Assembly (NCBI RefSeq): GCF_001757105.1
Contig: NZ_MDHN01000037.1
Coordinates: 62,001-126,000, forward strand
Source: Alteromonas confluentis
GTDB lineage: Bacteria; Pseudomonadota; Gammaproteobacteria; Enterobacterales; Alteromonadaceae
Direction of reading: 5' to 3'
Length of the DNA stretch: 64,000 bases
Shown here: piece by piece, positions 34,713-46,000 of the stretch
Layout of the letters: the number at the start of each line of letters is the position of its first letter
How positions within the stretch are numbered: position 1 is the stretch's first letter
Notes under the pieces: generated by a model
The model's database searches: none
Told to the model about the DNA's origin: nothing
What the model saw: the letters and a program-made list of their open reading frames with translations, nothing else
Translations under genes and position numbers: made by a program

Positions 34713-36215
34713 GTGAGCAAGAAACCAACTCTTACTACAAGCGCCGGTGCACCGGTCGAATCGAATCAAACAACCCGTACAGCAGGGGCCCGTGGCCCGG
34801 CACTTTTAACCGACTATCAGCTTATCGAAAAGCTGGCGCACCAAAATAGGGAGCGTATTCCTGAGCGCACGGTTCACGCCAAAGGCTGGGGTCTGCAAGG
34901 CACATTCACCGTGACCCACGACATCAGCAAATATACCTGTGCAAAAGTATTCAATGAGATCGGTAAGAAGACCGAAGTACTAAGCCGTTGGTCCACCGTG
35001 GCCGGTGAGTCTGGTGCTGCTGACACCGAGCGTGATGTGCGTGGGTTCAGTTTGAAGTTTTATACTGAAGACGGAAACTGGGACATGGTAGGGAATAATA
35101 CGCCAGTATTCTTTATCCGCGACGGTTACAAATTCCCTGATTTTATTCGTACCCAAAAGCGTCACCCTAAAACCAATTTACGTAGTCCCGAAGCCATGTT
35201 CGACTTTTGGGCGGCGCAGCCAGAGTGTGTGCATCAGGTGACCATCTTGATGTCTGACCGCGGTATTCCTAAAAACCCCATGTACATGAATGGTTATGGT
35301 TCTCATACCTTCAGCATGTGGAACGCAGAAGGCGAACGTTTTTGGGTGAAGTTCCACTTTAAAACACAGCAGGGTCACGAGCACTATACCAATGAAGAAT
35401 CTGAAAAGTTGATTGGTAAAACCCGTGAGTCGTATCAGGAAGACCTGATCAATGCGGTGGAAGAAGGTAAGTATCCAAAATGGACGCTTTATATTCAGGT
35501 AATGCCAGAAGAAGAAGCGGGCAACCAGGCTTACAATCCTTTTGATTTAACCAAAGTGTGGCCGCACAAAGACTTCCCACTAATCGAAGTGGGTGAGTTG
35601 GAAATGCACACGGTGCCTGAGAACTATTTCCAAATGATTGAAAACGCGGCTTACAGCCCGTCGAATGTGGTACCTGGTATTGGTTTCAGCCCGGATAAAA
35701 TGCTGCAGGCAAGGGTCTTTTCCTATGCCGATGCCCATCGATATCGCCTGGGTACGCATTACGAAGCGTTGCCAGCGAACGCGCCTAAAAATGCTAAGGT
35801 GAATCACTATCATAAAGACGGCGCTATGCGCTTCTTCACGAATGACTTTGATAATCCAGACGCCTACTATGAGCCGAATCAACATAATGGTCCGGTAGCG
35901 CAGGTTGAAAACCCTGAACCACCATTGCGTATTGATGGTGACGCAGACCGCTATTATCAGGAAGACGCCGATATTGATTATGTGCAGCCGCGCGCGTTAT
36001 ACGAAATGTTTTCGGACGAACAAAAGCAACGCTTATACAACAACTATGCTGCCGCGATGGGACCTTGTTCCGATAGCGTGAAAGAGCGTTGGTATGCAGT
36101 GTTGGAAAAGGTACATCCTGATTACGCCGCCGGTGTGAGAAAAGCCAATGAAGCACTGGATTCTGACGTAAATGCCGTGCCAGTAACCGATGACACACCG
36201 TTAGAAGATAACTAA
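34713..36215 (+). CDS. katB: Heme catalase (KatB type)
   Basis: A 500-residue monofunctional heme catalase that dismutates hydrogen peroxide. The distal His is in [14 protein letters not shown], the distal Asn in [11 protein letters not shown], and the proximal Tyr in the [14 protein letters not shown] signature; the C-terminal [16 protein letters not shown] segment fits the KatB-like group. No signal peptide is evident, so it is probably cytosolic. GTG at 34713 follows GGAG by 7 nt. The gene stands alone between two terminators; no OxyR box was found with confidence. Confidence 0.95.
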   Translation: MSKKPTLTTSAGAPVESNQTTRTAGARGPALLTDYQLIEKLAHQNRERIPERTVHAKGWGLQGTFTVTHDISKYTCAKVFNEIGKKTEVLSRWSTVAGESGAADTERDVRGFSLKFYTEDGNWDMVGNNTPVFFIRDGYKFPDFIRTQKRHPKTNLRSPEAMFDFWAAQPECVHQVTILMSDRGIPKNPMYMNGYGSHTFSMWNAEGERFWVKFHFKTQQGHEHYTNEESEKLIGKTRESYQEDLINAVEEGKYPKWTLYIQVMPEEEAGNQAYNPFDLTKVWPHKDFPLIEVGELEMHTVPENYFQMIENAAYSPSNVVPGIGFSPDKMLQARVFSYADAHRYRLGTHYEALPANAPKNAKVNHYHKDGAMRFFTNDFDNPDAYYEPNQHNGPVAQVENPEPPLRIDGDADRYYQEDADIDYVQPRALYEMFSDEQKQRLYNNYAAAMGPCSDSVKERWYAVLEKVHPDYAAGVRKANEALDSDVNAVPVTDDTPLEDN

Positions 36216-36238
36216 TTGCTAATAAGCTAATACAGTAA

Positions 36239-36264
36239 AAAGCCCGGCTGAAAAGCCGGGCTTT
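36239..36264. terminator. Bidirectional terminator after katB
   Basis: AAAGCCCGGCT-GAAA-AGCCGGGCTTT stem-loop followed by GTTTTTT on the plus strand; A residues upstream give a U tract for the convergent GT2 gene too. Confidence 0.92.
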
Positions 36265-36324
36265 GTTTTTTAACTTACTGCTAAATGTATTAAACAGCTA
36301 TACAGCTAGTTTGTGCGCGAACAC

Positions 36325-37191
36325 CTAGGCGGTTTGCGCTAAATCCACAGCTTGTGTTGCGTCTTCATCCGACTCTTTTACCAGATATTTCGCAAGCTCT
36401 TCGTCTGTCACTAAACGCATTACGCGCATACCTTCCTGCTCGTAGTCCTGGTTAATCAAACCTAACTCAGCAAATTGGGAAAACATATCGCAGGTCGGGT
36501 AAGCGCCCCATTTCTGTTTGAATACTTCAGCGTTCGCAACGATATCGTAAAGGTGATTAACCGGCGGGTTGTAGTGAGCATGGAACTGCTTAAACACCTG
36601 TTTGCCGGTATTCAGCAGATAAAGGCCCGCTTTACTGCAGCGCGCAGCAAAATCGAGGTCACCAATACCAAAACCGTGGTAATCGAGGTCGAAGCCGCCA
36701 ACGCGCTCGTAATCGATACGGGTGATGCCGAAGATGTTGGTATCGAAATTAATAAACGGGACTTTCTCAGGTGCGGTCACATTCGGGGCAACCAGTGATT
36801 GCAGGTAGCGTTCATCAATATTATCTACTTTCTGTTCAAGCTGACTGACGTTAGCGGTGACCACTTTGCCAACGCCAAGGGATTTTGTCAGGTCGTCAAG
36901 TAGGGTCTCCGGACAAATGCAGTCTACATCCAGGTAAATAAATTTATCGGTTTTGCAGGTGTCAAAGCCGCGATTACGGGCTTTGGGAATAGGAAGCTCC
37001 TCGCTTGCTGCAAAACGGTGCACAATAGGGAATTGCTCGCTACTCAGCAGCGATTCATCACTGGGGGGCGCCATCCACACAATCACCATTTCTTTTGGTT
37101 GAACAGTGGAGCGCTCGATACTGCTAATCAGGTTAGACAACTGCTGGGTACGTCGCTTTACAATAGTAACAATACTAAATTCAGTGCTCAT
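36325..37191 (-). CDS. GT2 family glycosyltransferase
   Basis: A 288-residue family 2 glycosyltransferase. The N-terminal FSIVTIVKRRTQQLSNLISSI strand-helix, the metal-binding DVDCICP motif (DXD type, near residue 90) and the acceptor-side GGFDLDYHGFGIGDLDFAARC segment, with the ED/GD-type base, resemble the chondroitin-synthase or galactosyltransferase C-like subgroup. No membrane segment is seen. ATG 37191 fits the conserved start and a weak GAGAGACG lies upstream. It is a single gene and the substrate is unknown. Confidence 0.82.
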   Translation of the reverse strand: MSTEFSIVTIVKRRTQQLSNLISSIERSTVQPKEMVIVWMAPPSDESLLSSEQFPIVHRFAASEELPIPKARNRGFDTCKTDKFIYLDVDCICPETLLDDLTKSLGVGKVVTANVSQLEQKVDNIDERYLQSLVAPNVTAPEKVPFINFDTNIFGITRIDYERVGGFDLDYHGFGIGDLDFAARCSKAGLYLLNTGKQVFKQFHAHYNPPVNHLYDIVANAEVFKQKWGAYPTCDMFSQFAELGLINQDYEQEGMRVMRLVTDEELAKYLVKESDEDATQAVDLAQTA

Positions 37192-37479
37192 GGCGTCGTC
37201 TCTCTGTCGGTTCATGTCCTAACGGACGGATTTAATAGTGATCCACAGATACGGCTAGTGGTGAGTCATTTGAGCAAAACAGTCAATTGATCGGAAAGAA
37301 CACTGCAAACTTAGTTCCATCTTTCAACTTTAGTATAGTTCAAATGGTAACTATGCGACTTGTCGATGATTATTCCTTTAAACACTGTAAAGGTCGAATC
37401 GATGCAGGCTTTGTAATACACCATAAAAGTCTTTAAAGTCGGTAAATATTACAGGCACAGTGCACTATGGAGAGGATAA
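37192..37479. other. Intergenic stretch, no gene seen
   Basis: Roughly 290 bp between the divergent GT2 gene and a doubtful small ORF. AT-rich, with direct-looking repeats of GTAA/TTTA character, but no clear hairpin, box or promoter pair was found. Confidence 0.4.
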
Positions 37480-37623
37480 TTGAACAATAACAGAGCAACC
37501 ATCAAGCAGACAGTTAAACTGTTCTGTGCAGCATGTTTTATGGCAATCCTGTGGGATAATAAGCGAAAAGTTTACTTTGGTGCCTCAGAAAGCCGAAAAG
37601 ATGGACAAGCTGCGGGTTATTGA
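37480..37623 (+). CDS. Doubtful small ORF (47 residues)
   Basis: A TTG-started ORF with AGAGGA 5 nt upstream. The product starts MNNNRATIKQTVKLF, has a short hydrophobic Cys-containing run (FCAACFMAILW), and a Lys/Arg-rich second half. The hydrophobic run is too short for a sure membrane span. It lies 73 bp before the DyP-type peroxidase gene and could be part of its leader. No family was recognised. Confidence 0.25.
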   Translation: MNNNRATIKQTVKLFCAACFMAILWDNKRKVYFGASESRKDGQAAGY

Positions 37624-37696
37624 GCCAAACTAATACCTAAAGGTCCGGCGGAAAACACCATAAATTCAATAACCAGCGGGCGAATGGAAGATTAAA

Positions 37697-38623
37697 ATGA
37701 GTCAACCTCAAAAAGGGGTGTGTGCTGAACCAAACCTGCATGCGCAGTATTTGCTGCTGAATGTCGTGGATGACGATGCGGAAACGGTTAGAGGCAAACT
37801 CGCCCGGGTTTTGGATATTTTTGATTACTACGAAAATGAGCACTACGAGGCCATGCTGACGGGTATGGTCGCCATTGGTGCTAATTTCTGGACAGAGGTG
37901 TACCCCGGCTTTATTCCTACCGAGCTGGCACCGTTTCCCGATATGCAGTGTGAAGACAGAACCGCGCCAGCGACGCCCTGCGATCTTTTCATTCAAATTC
38001 GTGCCGACCGCCTCGATATCTGTCATGCCGTAGGCATGGAAGTTATGGAGTTGTTGCGGCTGCATGTAGAGCTGGTAGAGCAAGTCCGCGGCTTCCGCTA
38101 TCTCGATGGCAGGGATCTCAATGGCTATATTTATGCCCCTGATAACCCACGAGGCATGCAGCGGCGAAAAGTGGGGTTGATTAACGATGAACAAAATGAA
38201 TTTGTTGCCGGAAGTTACGTGCACGTTCAGCGTTATCGCCACGATTTGCGGCGCTGGGAAAGTTTGTCTACGAGACAGCAAGAGCAGGTGATGGGGCTCA
38301 CTCGCGAACATAACCTTGTCAGTCAAGAGCAAAATCCCATGTCGCACTGCATCAGAGCATGTGTGAAGTCCGCTGACGATGATTTACCGGGGTTAATTAA
38401 ACAAGGTATGCCGTACGGCGATCTGAGCACGCAGGGGCTATTTTTCGTTAGCTGCGGTGCCAGCGCACAGCCATTTAAAGCCATGTTACACAGTCAGGTA
38501 TTTGGCACGGGCGATGGCGACTATGATCGCTGGTTGGATTACACCAGTGCAGAAAATGGGGCGGCGTTTTTTGCTCCTTCTGTCACCTTCATCCGCGAAC
38601 ACGCGAAACAAAGCCTCGAGTAA
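37697..38623 (+). CDS. DyP-type peroxidase (YfeX-like)
   Basis: A 308-residue dye-decolourising-type heme peroxidase, cytosolic by sequence (no Tat signal). The distal GXXDG motif appears as RGFRYLDGRDLNG, with the catalytic Asp; the proximal heme His is probably in NPMSHCIRACV, and the PYGDLSTQGLFF and GAAFFAPS segments match the YfeX group. YfeX has His where this has Gln in the TQGLFF strand, a detail to note. The gene stands alone, with no encapsulin gene next to it. Confidence 0.85.
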   Translation: MSQPQKGVCAEPNLHAQYLLLNVVDDDAETVRGKLARVLDIFDYYENEHYEAMLTGMVAIGANFWTEVYPGFIPTELAPFPDMQCEDRTAPATPCDLFIQIRADRLDICHAVGMEVMELLRLHVELVEQVRGFRYLDGRDLNGYIYAPDNPRGMQRRKVGLINDEQNEFVAGSYVHVQRYRHDLRRWESLSTRQQEQVMGLTREHNLVSQEQNPMSHCIRACVKSADDDLPGLIKQGMPYGDLSTQGLFFVSCGASAQPFKAMLHSQVFGTGDGDYDRWLDYTSAENGAAFFAPSVTFIREHAKQSLE

Positions 38624-38634
38624 GTGCAGGTTGC

Positions 38635-39723
38635 TTACTGGCTCAGGCTGAGGGCACCGTCCCAGTCTTTCGGTAAGGTTAATCCGCGATATTGCAGGCA
38701 CACGTCAATGTGATGCTGAGCAAGCTTATCTTCAGGATTAATTTGCTGTGCTTTCATGAAGTGGGCCAGCGCATCATCCCATTCCTGACGAATTCGACAG
38801 GCTAATCCGGCGGCGATTTGCGTTTGTACTGACAGACGCGCTTTCTGCTCTGCTTCACTAAGATGTTCCAGCACTTCATACACTTCAATGGCAGACTGAC
38901 GCCCCTTCACTCTCACCCAATCGAGCAAGCGTGTCTTAAGCGGATAATCGGCGCCAATGGTTTGCAGGGTTTGTGCACTCACAATGATATCGGCATTGTA
39001 TTTCGGCGTTAGCGACTCGAGTCGAAACGCGATATTCACACTGTCTCCAAGTACCGTGGTATCCATACGGTCATCTGAACCTACAGTACCAATAATAACG
39101 GGGCCAAAGTGAATGCCGATGCCCATGTTGATAGGCAGGTATTCGCAGTTGTCGCGATGTGAATTGTATAAAATCAAAGCTTTGCGCAGGTCGATGGCAG
39201 CCTGAATAGCATCCCGTGCTTTATCTTTTGGCGAGCCACCGGGATGATCGAACAACGCCATGATGGCATCGCCGATAAACTTATCGATGAAGCCGCGATT
39301 CTGGTGAATAGGGTCGTTCATGCGCAGGAAGTAGGAGTTCAGAAACTTCATTAATTCCTGTGGGCTTAACCGCTCTGAAAGGCCAGTGAATCCGCGTATA
39401 TCGCAGAACAGGATTGCCACTTCGTCTTCATCAGCGTGACCCAATTCCAGGGTTGAGGCCGGCCCATGTTTTGCAAAGTGCTCAACAAACTGGCGTGGGA
39501 CAAACTTCTGAAATGTTTGGGTTAGCAGCATGGCCTCATTGGCTTTCTCGGCATAGCTGGCTTCCCGTTCATCGGGAGAGTCTTTGATGGGCGTGTTGCG
39601 CGGATGCGTGTTTTCTAATTCATTTTTCAGAAAACGGATTTCCTGGCGCTGCTGTTGCAGCAAATACACGGCGACACCGCCAAGGGCGATAAGCAGAATT
39701 ATGAGTAACCAACTTAACGTCAT
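38635..39723 (-). CDS. Class III adenylate/guanylate cyclase, membrane-anchored
   Basis: A 362-residue protein with an N-terminal TM segment (LSWLLIILLIALGGVAVYLL) and a short coiled-coil stretch, then a class III nucleotide cyclase domain (about residues 95-275). The metal-binding Asp pair is visible in VAILFCDIRGFTGLSERL and FIGDAIMALFDHP; the TTVLGDSVNIAFRLES segment carries the transition-state residues. The last 80 residues resemble a TPR-like helical tail (WDDALAHFMKAQQINPED). It would make cAMP or cGMP at the membrane. It follows hemL by 21 bp on the same strand. Confidence 0.9.
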   Translation of the reverse strand: MTLSWLLIILLIALGGVAVYLLQQQRQEIRFLKNELENTHPRNTPIKDSPDEREASYAEKANEAMLLTQTFQKFVPRQFVEHFAKHGPASTLELGHADEDEVAILFCDIRGFTGLSERLSPQELMKFLNSYFLRMNDPIHQNRGFIDKFIGDAIMALFDHPGGSPKDKARDAIQAAIDLRKALILYNSHRDNCEYLPINMGIGIHFGPVIIGTVGSDDRMDTTVLGDSVNIAFRLESLTPKYNADIIVSAQTLQTIGADYPLKTRLLDWVRVKGRQSAIEVYEVLEHLSEAEQKARLSVQTQIAAGLACRIRQEWDDALAHFMKAQQINPEDKLAQHHIDVCLQYRGLTLPKDWDGALSLSQ

Positions 39724-39744
39724 GGTGTCACCGCAATCCGGGTT

Positions 39745-41028
39745 TTACAGCGAACCCAGCACTTTGTCAGCTGCTTCGAGAGTTTTTGCTACCACATCTG
39801 CAGTATGCATGCTGGAAACAAAACCTGCTTCGTAGGAAGCGGGTGCCAAATACACACCTTCTTTCAGCATGCCGTGGTAGAACACTTTAAACTGTTCCTG
39901 ATTACAGTTAATCGCCTGCTGATAGTTGGTCACCCGCTCAATATCAGTGAAGAACAGGCCAAACATGCTACCGGCCACATTGGTGCTCATGGGAATGCCA
40001 TGTTTGTCGGCAATCGCTTTGAAACCATCGGCCAGCGCCTGTGTTTGGGTAAAGATTTCTTCATACATGGCGTCGTTATCAATTTGGTTCAGTGCGGCTA
40101 AACCTGCAGCCATAGCAACCGGATTACCTGACAACGTGCCAGCTTGATAAATCGGGCCGGTAGGTGCGATATGTTCAATGATGTCGCGACGACCACCGAA
40201 GGCACCCACTGGCATACCACCACCTATCACTTTTCCTAAGCAGGTAAGGTCGGGTTTGATATTGTAACGAGCCTGTGCGCCACCTTTAGCCACGCGGAAG
40301 CCTGTCATCACTTCATCAAAAATCAGCACGCTGCCGTAGTCATCACAAATTTTACGCAGGCCTTCTAAGAAACCAGGTACCGGAGGAATACAGTTCATAT
40401 TACCGGCCACCGGCTCAACGATGATACAGGCAATGTCGTCACCGCATTCTTTGAAGATCGCCTCAACGCTTTCCAGGTTGTTATATTCAACCGTTAGCGT
40501 GTGTTGTGCTACGTCAGCAGGCACGCCAGGTGAGCTGGGTACGCCAAGCGTCAGCGCGCCCGAACCGGCTTTTACCAGCAGAGAATCGGCGTGACCATGG
40601 TAGCAACCTTCAAACTTAACCAGTTTGTTACGGCCTGTGAAACCACGGGCCAAACGAATGGCTGACATGGTGGCTTCGGTACCGGAATTCACCATGCGTA
40701 CCATTTCCATAGACGGTACCAGTTGGCTGACTTTCTCAGCCATGATGATTTCTGCTTCCGTAGGCGCACCAAAGCTCAGTCCATTCTGTGCAGCGGTAAC
40801 TACCGCTTCACGAATTTTGGCATTGTTGTGACCCAATACCATCGGGCCCCATGACTGTACGTAATCAATGTAACGATTGTCGTCGGCATCCCAGATATAG
40901 GCGCCGTCGGCTTTGGTGATAAAGCGTGGCGTACCACCTACGGCTTTAAATGCGCGTACCGGCGAGTTCACGCCGCCAGGAATGGTTTTCTGGGCGCGGG
41001 CAAATAGGGCTTCTGATTTTGTTGTCAT
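39745..41028 (-). CDS. hemL: Glutamate-1-semialdehyde 2,1-aminomutase
   Basis: A 427-residue PLP enzyme that makes 5-aminolevulinate for heme synthesis. The start [27 protein letters not shown], the [18 protein letters not shown] segment, and the PLP-lysine region [19 protein letters not shown], where Lys is the Schiff-base residue, are diagnostic. It lies 5 bp after pyrB and 21 bp before the cyclase, so the three probably form one transcript. Confidence 0.96.
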   Translation of the reverse strand: MTTKSEALFARAQKTIPGGVNSPVRAFKAVGGTPRFITKADGAYIWDADDNRYIDYVQSWGPMVLGHNNAKIREAVVTAAQNGLSFGAPTEAEIIMAEKVSQLVPSMEMVRMVNSGTEATMSAIRLARGFTGRNKLVKFEGCYHGHADSLLVKAGSGALTLGVPSSPGVPADVAQHTLTVEYNNLESVEAIFKECGDDIACIIVEPVAGNMNCIPPVPGFLEGLRKICDDYGSVLIFDEVMTGFRVAKGGAQARYNIKPDLTCLGKVIGGGMPVGAFGGRRDIIEHIAPTGPIYQAGTLSGNPVAMAAGLAALNQIDNDAMYEEIFTQTQALADGFKAIADKHGIPMSTNVAGSMFGLFFTDIERVTNYQQAINCNQEQFKVFYHGMLKEGVYLAPASYEAGFVSSMHTADVVAKTLEAADKVLGSL

Positions 41029-41033
41029 AGTAA

Positions 41034-42047
41034 TTACTGGCTCTTATTTGTGTACCAAACCACGTCGCGTTCATATTTTGCGACCAAATCCTCAACGCCC
41101 AGTGTCAGGGCAAAAAGTGCCATTCTTACCAACACACCGTTATCGGTTTGACGGAAGATAGCGAGGTTCGGGTTGGAATTTAAATCGTTATCAAGCTCGT
41201 TAGCTTCCATACGGGAATCTCGGGGAAGTGGATGCATGATCACGGTTTTTGACTGAAAGTGTTTGGTGTAAATGGTTTGATTCAGGCGGAACCGGCCACG
41301 GTATTTATTGGCTTCTTCCTGCGAGGGGAAGCGCTCTTCCTGAATACGGGTTTGATAGCAGATATCGGCTTCAACGCGACCATCGATATGGTCGGTGATG
41401 GTGAGCTTGTGACCGGCATTTTCAATGGCATCGATGATGTAATCGGGCATGGCCAGCTCGGCAGGGGCAATCAGCGTAAAATGAATGTTGTCGAACAGAC
41501 ACAGTAACTTAGACAAAGAGTGTACGGTTCGACCGTAGCGTAAATCGCCAATCATGGCGATATGCAGTCCATCGATGCCTTTGCCATTGTATTCCAGCTC
41601 ACGTTTAATGGTGAACAGGTCGAGCAGCGCTTGTGTGGGGTGCTCGTTGGCGCCGTCACCGCCATTGATAACCGGTACCCGGCTACCTTCGGCAAATTCT
41701 GCCACTGAACCGGCCTGCGGATGTCGCATGGCGATAATGTCGGAATACCCACTTAACACCCGCGCGGTATCGTACAGCGATTCCCCTTTCGCCAGAGCAG
41801 AGTTACTCATGCCGGTCGTTTCTCTTACTTCACCGCCTAACAGGTTGAAAGCGGTACCAAAACTCACTCGTGTTCGGGTGCTGGGTTCGAAGAATAAATT
41901 GCCCAGAATGGCGCCATCCAGCACGGTCGTTCGTTTTTGACGACGGGCGTAAGGTTCCATTGAATGGGCCACAGCGAAAACTTTCTCGATGGCGTCACGG
42001 TCGAATTGATTAACCGAAAGAATATGATTGCCAGTAAACTGTGACAT
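41034..42047 (-). CDS. pyrB: Aspartate carbamoyltransferase
   Basis: A 337-residue catalytic subunit that makes carbamoyl-aspartate in pyrimidine synthesis. The carbamoyl-phosphate site is [14 protein letters not shown], the second conserved region is [18 protein letters not shown], and HPLPR appears in [13 protein letters not shown]. It is longer at the C-terminus than the enterobacterial enzyme of about 310 residues. No pyrI gene follows; hemL comes next after 5 bp. It is divergent from the small membrane protein gene at 42191. Confidence 0.95.
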   Translation of the reverse strand: MSQFTGNHILSVNQFDRDAIEKVFAVAHSMEPYARRQKRTTVLDGAILGNLFFEPSTRTRVSFGTAFNLLGGEVRETTGMSNSALAKGESLYDTARVLSGYSDIIAMRHPQAGSVAEFAEGSRVPVINGGDGANEHPTQALLDLFTIKRELEYNGKGIDGLHIAMIGDLRYGRTVHSLSKLLCLFDNIHFTLIAPAELAMPDYIIDAIENAGHKLTITDHIDGRVEADICYQTRIQEERFPSQEEANKYRGRFRLNQTIYTKHFQSKTVIMHPLPRDSRMEANELDNDLNSNPNLAIFRQTDNGVLVRMALFALTLGVEDLVAKYERDVVWYTNKSQ

Positions 42048-42190
42048 TAAGCGCTCTCAATAAATGAAACAAACCTGAATAGTTTATCAAAAACCGCTCT
42101 AGGTGTAGAGATAAGTTCGCTAATTAGGATTGTGAGTTTTTCTTCATGCAATCAGATAAACTGATCCTGTTATACTCGAAAAGGTTAACG

Positions 42191-42331
42191 ATGAAAGAGC
42201 GTAATCCTCATTCGCAGTCCCGAAAGCCCCGCTCGTGGTGGCAAACCGACTGTGTGAAATGTCAGCGTATGCGTATGATCGTGTTGTGGGCAATTATTGT
42301 TTTCGTGGTGTATTTCTATGTCTGGAACTGA
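42191..42331 (+). CDS. Small single-span membrane protein with CxxC (46 residues)
   Basis: A 46-residue protein. A basic, Ser/Arg-rich start (MKERNPHSQSRKPRSWWQ) and a CVKC pair precede a C-terminal TM segment (MIVLWAIIVFVVYFYVW). AAGG lies 6 nt before the ATG. The stop overlaps the DUF2982 start by 14 bp, so translation is probably coupled and the two proteins may act together. No family was recognised. Confidence 0.6.
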   Translation: MKERNPHSQSRKPRSWWQTDCVKCQRMRMIVLWAIIVFVVYFYVWN

Positions 42332-43016
42332 TTCTGATCCGATTTTTGTTCGAGCGACGTCCAAAAGCAACGGTATTACCGCCCTGGTGTTAGGCGGTGT
42401 CGGTCTTTGCGTGTCGGCAGTCTGGCTTAATGTGTTTCCTGAATGGTTATTTCTCGCCGGTATTTTTCTTACCAGCGCGTCTATTGTGTCGCTGCTGATA
42501 GGGTGGTTCAAAGTGCGTGAACCTCAGTTCAGTATCGAAATTTCGCCAGACGATATTCGCTATCACCATCGTCTGGGAAATTGGCTGTTAGATTGGGACA
42601 ACGTACAGCGTGTGGGGTGTCCCCGAGTGCAGCAAGGACTCGACCATGTCGACCTGGAAGCGGTAGGTATTCGGATTAAAGATTATGGCGCGTTTCTTAA
42701 TCAGGTTTCACCGCGCCTGGCTACCCATCTGCTGATGGAGCAGCGACCACTGTTACTGCATCAGGACAATAACTGTAAAACCGGTGCCTGCTTCGATCAG
42801 AACATGTTTGACGACAAGCATTACACCGCCGCAGACGCGCAAACCTTTACCGGGGTCAAAGCCATGTTGGCAAACCGCATGACTCAGCTTAGGGAACTGT
42901 TCGGTTATGACGTCTTTATCTCGTCTTCTGATATCGACAGAGAGCCCACAGAATTTGCGGCTTTCTTACGCCAATGTCAGCAAGCGCGGCAAGAGCGCAC
43001 AGTGGGTGAAGCCTGA
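42318..43016 (+). CDS. DUF2982-like membrane protein
   Basis: A 232-residue protein with two TM segments near the N-terminus (ITALVLGGVGLCVSAVWLN and WLFLAGIFLTSASIVSLLIG), then a soluble domain with FSIEISPDDIRYHHRLGNWLLDWDNVQRVG, which looks like a PH-like domain. It matches my memory of DUF2982, a family found in Alteromonadales and Vibrionales with unknown function. ATG 42318 is the natural start, overlapping the preceding 46-residue gene. Confidence 0.7.
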   Translation: MSGTDSDPIFVRATSKSNGITALVLGGVGLCVSAVWLNVFPEWLFLAGIFLTSASIVSLLIGWFKVREPQFSIEISPDDIRYHHRLGNWLLDWDNVQRVGCPRVQQGLDHVDLEAVGIRIKDYGAFLNQVSPRLATHLLMEQRPLLLHQDNNCKTGACFDQNMFDDKHYTAADAQTFTGVKAMLANRMTQLRELFGYDVFISSSDIDREPTEFAAFLRQCQQARQERTVGEA

Positions 43017-43057
43017 GAAAGAATCAAACCTGATAATGTGCCAGGCCACGACTTATA

Positions 43058-46000
43058 TCAGCTACGAAATGAGTAACTCATTTCTTCCATAAAGCGGCGG
43101 GCTTCGGTCATCAGAATATCGCATTCAGACAACAGCGCGGGTAGGTGTTCTGCCACCAGGAAATGCTGTTCCAGTTTAAGTGCGGTTTCCAGCTCGTTGG
43201 CCAGTTCCTGCAACCGGGGCACACCGGTATAACAACAGGCACCATGCAGCTTGTGTACTTCCGCTTTCAGTCCGTCGTAATCCTTACTTTCCCACATGAG
43301 TTTTAGCGTGGCCGTTGTAGGCGGCAGCAGCATGATGAAATCGCCCAGCATGGTGCGGGCAGCATCCGGGTTCTGGTTCGTGCGCTTTACCGCCAATTGC
43401 CAATCAAGCGTGGGTAACGCCATGGCGGCAGGTGCCACGTTCTGACACCAGCGTTTGATGAGGTCTAGCAATGCGCCCATTTCAATAGGCTTAGGCAGAT
43501 AGTCATCCATGCCTGATGCTAATAAGCGCTCTTGCTCTTCTTTAAAGGCGTGAGCGGTAACCGCGATGATGGGCGTGCCCATGTTCAGTGCCGTTTTACG
43601 GATTTGTCTGGAGGCTTGTAAGCCATCCATGCCAGGCATTTGTACATCCATCAAAATGAGATCGTATTCTGTGCTGTGACAGCGGTTAACCGCATCTTGT
43701 CCGCTCATCGAGGTGGTCAGGCTTACAGGGGAATGATCGAGCCAGGTATGCAGTAGCTTCAGGTTCATTTCCATGTCGTCGACGGCCAGAATACGTGCTT
43801 TCGGCAAGGAATTCGTTTTTTCCTGTAACGGGTTGCGACGCTTAGCGGTTTTCTGATGCAGCAGACTTTCCAGTTTCGTTATCGTTACCGGCATACGAAC
43901 CTGTTCATGGAAATGCTGAGCAAGGCTGGGATACTGATTAAACGGCTCTGGGCCCGAGTACCAGAGAATACGCTTCTTCGCCGGAAACTCCACGGCTTCA
44001 GAGATGTATTCGTTTCTGGATGCTATACGCGAAACCGGCACTGTTGCGAACAGTAAGTCTGCCTGCATATCCAGGCTGCGTAAGCCGGCGACAGATTCTA
44101 CCGAGGTCACGTTCGCGCCCAAATGTTTGAGTAACGATGCCGACGCCCGACGGGTGTCGGGAATAGGGTCGAGTACTATCACCCGTTTGCCAATCCAGTC
44201 TGCGTTAGGGGCTAACGTGTACTTCTGGCTAAGCTGATTAGCGCGCAAGGTAATATCAAAGGTACTGCCAATACCCGGTACACTGGTAAGGTCTAGCTTA
44301 CCGCGCATCAGTTTGATGAGCTCACGGCAAATGACTAACCCCAAACCGGTTCCCTGATAACTGCGATTCAGTGCATCGTCTATCTGCGAGAACGCGTTAA
44401 ACAGCTTTTTCTTATCCTGGCGGCTAATCCCGATTCCGGTATCTTCAACCCGGAAGTGCAATTCGTGAATACCATGAGGTAGCGACTTACCGTTTACCGA
44501 AAGCGTAATGGTGCCGGAGGAAGTGAACTTTAACGCGTTGCTCAACAGGTTGTTTAAGATTTGCTTTATGCGGAAAACATCGCCGATGAGTTTTTCCGGT
44601 AACGGCGCAAGATCAAACACAAATTCAATACGCTTCGCATGGGCCGATTTGGCCATCATGGTTACCATATCTTCCAGTAACTGATTCGGTGCAAACGGCT
44701 GATTGTTGATTTGCAGCTTACCGGCCTCAATCTTCGAGAAATCGAGTACATCATTCACGATACCAAGCAGATTGTCTGCCGCTGTGTTGATTATGCGAAC
44801 TTGCTCTTGTTGCTCCACAGGCAGCGCCGTGTGTGTTAATTCCTTACTGAACCCCAGAATGGCGTTGAGCGGGGTGCGAATTTCGTGACTCATGTTGGCG
44901 AGGAACTGAGATTTTACGTTACTGGCTTTAATTGCATCTTTACGGGCGATATCCAGCCGAGCGTTCTGCTCTTCAATCAGTTCCATGTTGTTACGCAAGT
45001 CATTGGTGGCCTGATCCACTTCGGATTCCATCTGGCTGCGACTTTTTTCCATCAGCGCGAAGGAAAACATGCCCGCTTCAAGGAATACTCCAACCTGAAA
45101 ACAGTAAGTCGTGAAGTCGTTAGATGGCAGCAGCCCTACCAAACTCAGCATGCCGATAATGGCGCTTGCCGCCAACATTGACCAGGCAATGATAAAGTAG
45201 CGAGCGGGCTTGAAATGGTTAAAGAAAGCTTCAAAACCGGCGTAGATATAGCTGCAAATGGCAATCATGCCCACGCCATACACCAGGTTGTTTTTCCAGA
45301 TATGGGGAAGAAAGTCTACCAGGCAGGTTAGCCCCACAATGAACTGAAGTAACAGCAACGACTGGATCACGGGGTGCGCTGTGGGCGCGTTGTTTTTGGT
45401 TTCCAGAAATGACAGGGTGAAAAAGCCGGAACACATTCCGATAATCACGAATATTAGCTCGGTGTGCGAGGCGAACCAGGGCGCCAGTCCATCGCTGACA
45501 AACAGGTGTAAATGACCACCCCAGACAAACTGCCATAACATTACCGCCAGAATGTAGCCCACATAGGCCATCAGGCTGGATTCTTTGGCATCAACAAACA
45601 ATACGAAGTTGTAGATGGCAAGAATGATCAGGCCGCCGTAAAACAAGCCCCACATTAAACTGTCGAGTTGAGTACCAAAACTGTGATGTTGTTCTGTTTC
45701 AGCACTTAACGGCACAATTAACGCCGACGAGGTGCTTGCAATTCGAAGATAAAGATCCATGGGGGTATTAACGGGCAGTTCTACACGCATAGTAGGAACG
45801 CGATAGATTTGCTCTGACTGCAGCTTTCCCTGGTGACTTTGCTTTACGATTTCATCGCCTTCGACCAGATAAAAGTCCACTTTATCTAGCTGGCTAAAAT
45901 CGATATTGAATACCCAGTCATTGGCATTGCTGGTGTTATTAATTTTTGTGACCAGCCATAGCGCGCGGGACTGAAAGCCAAAATTAGGGTTCGATTCGGT

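Noticed and set aside
37697-38623. Encapsulated DyP peroxidase system
   Set aside because: No encapsulin gene is adjacent and the peroxidase lacks an obvious C-terminal targeting peptide.
43066-43084. Perfect inverted repeat GAAATGAG-TAA-CTCATTTC
   Set aside because: It lies inside the last codons of the histidine kinase gene (EEMSYSF) and there is no U tract; likely chance codon pairing.
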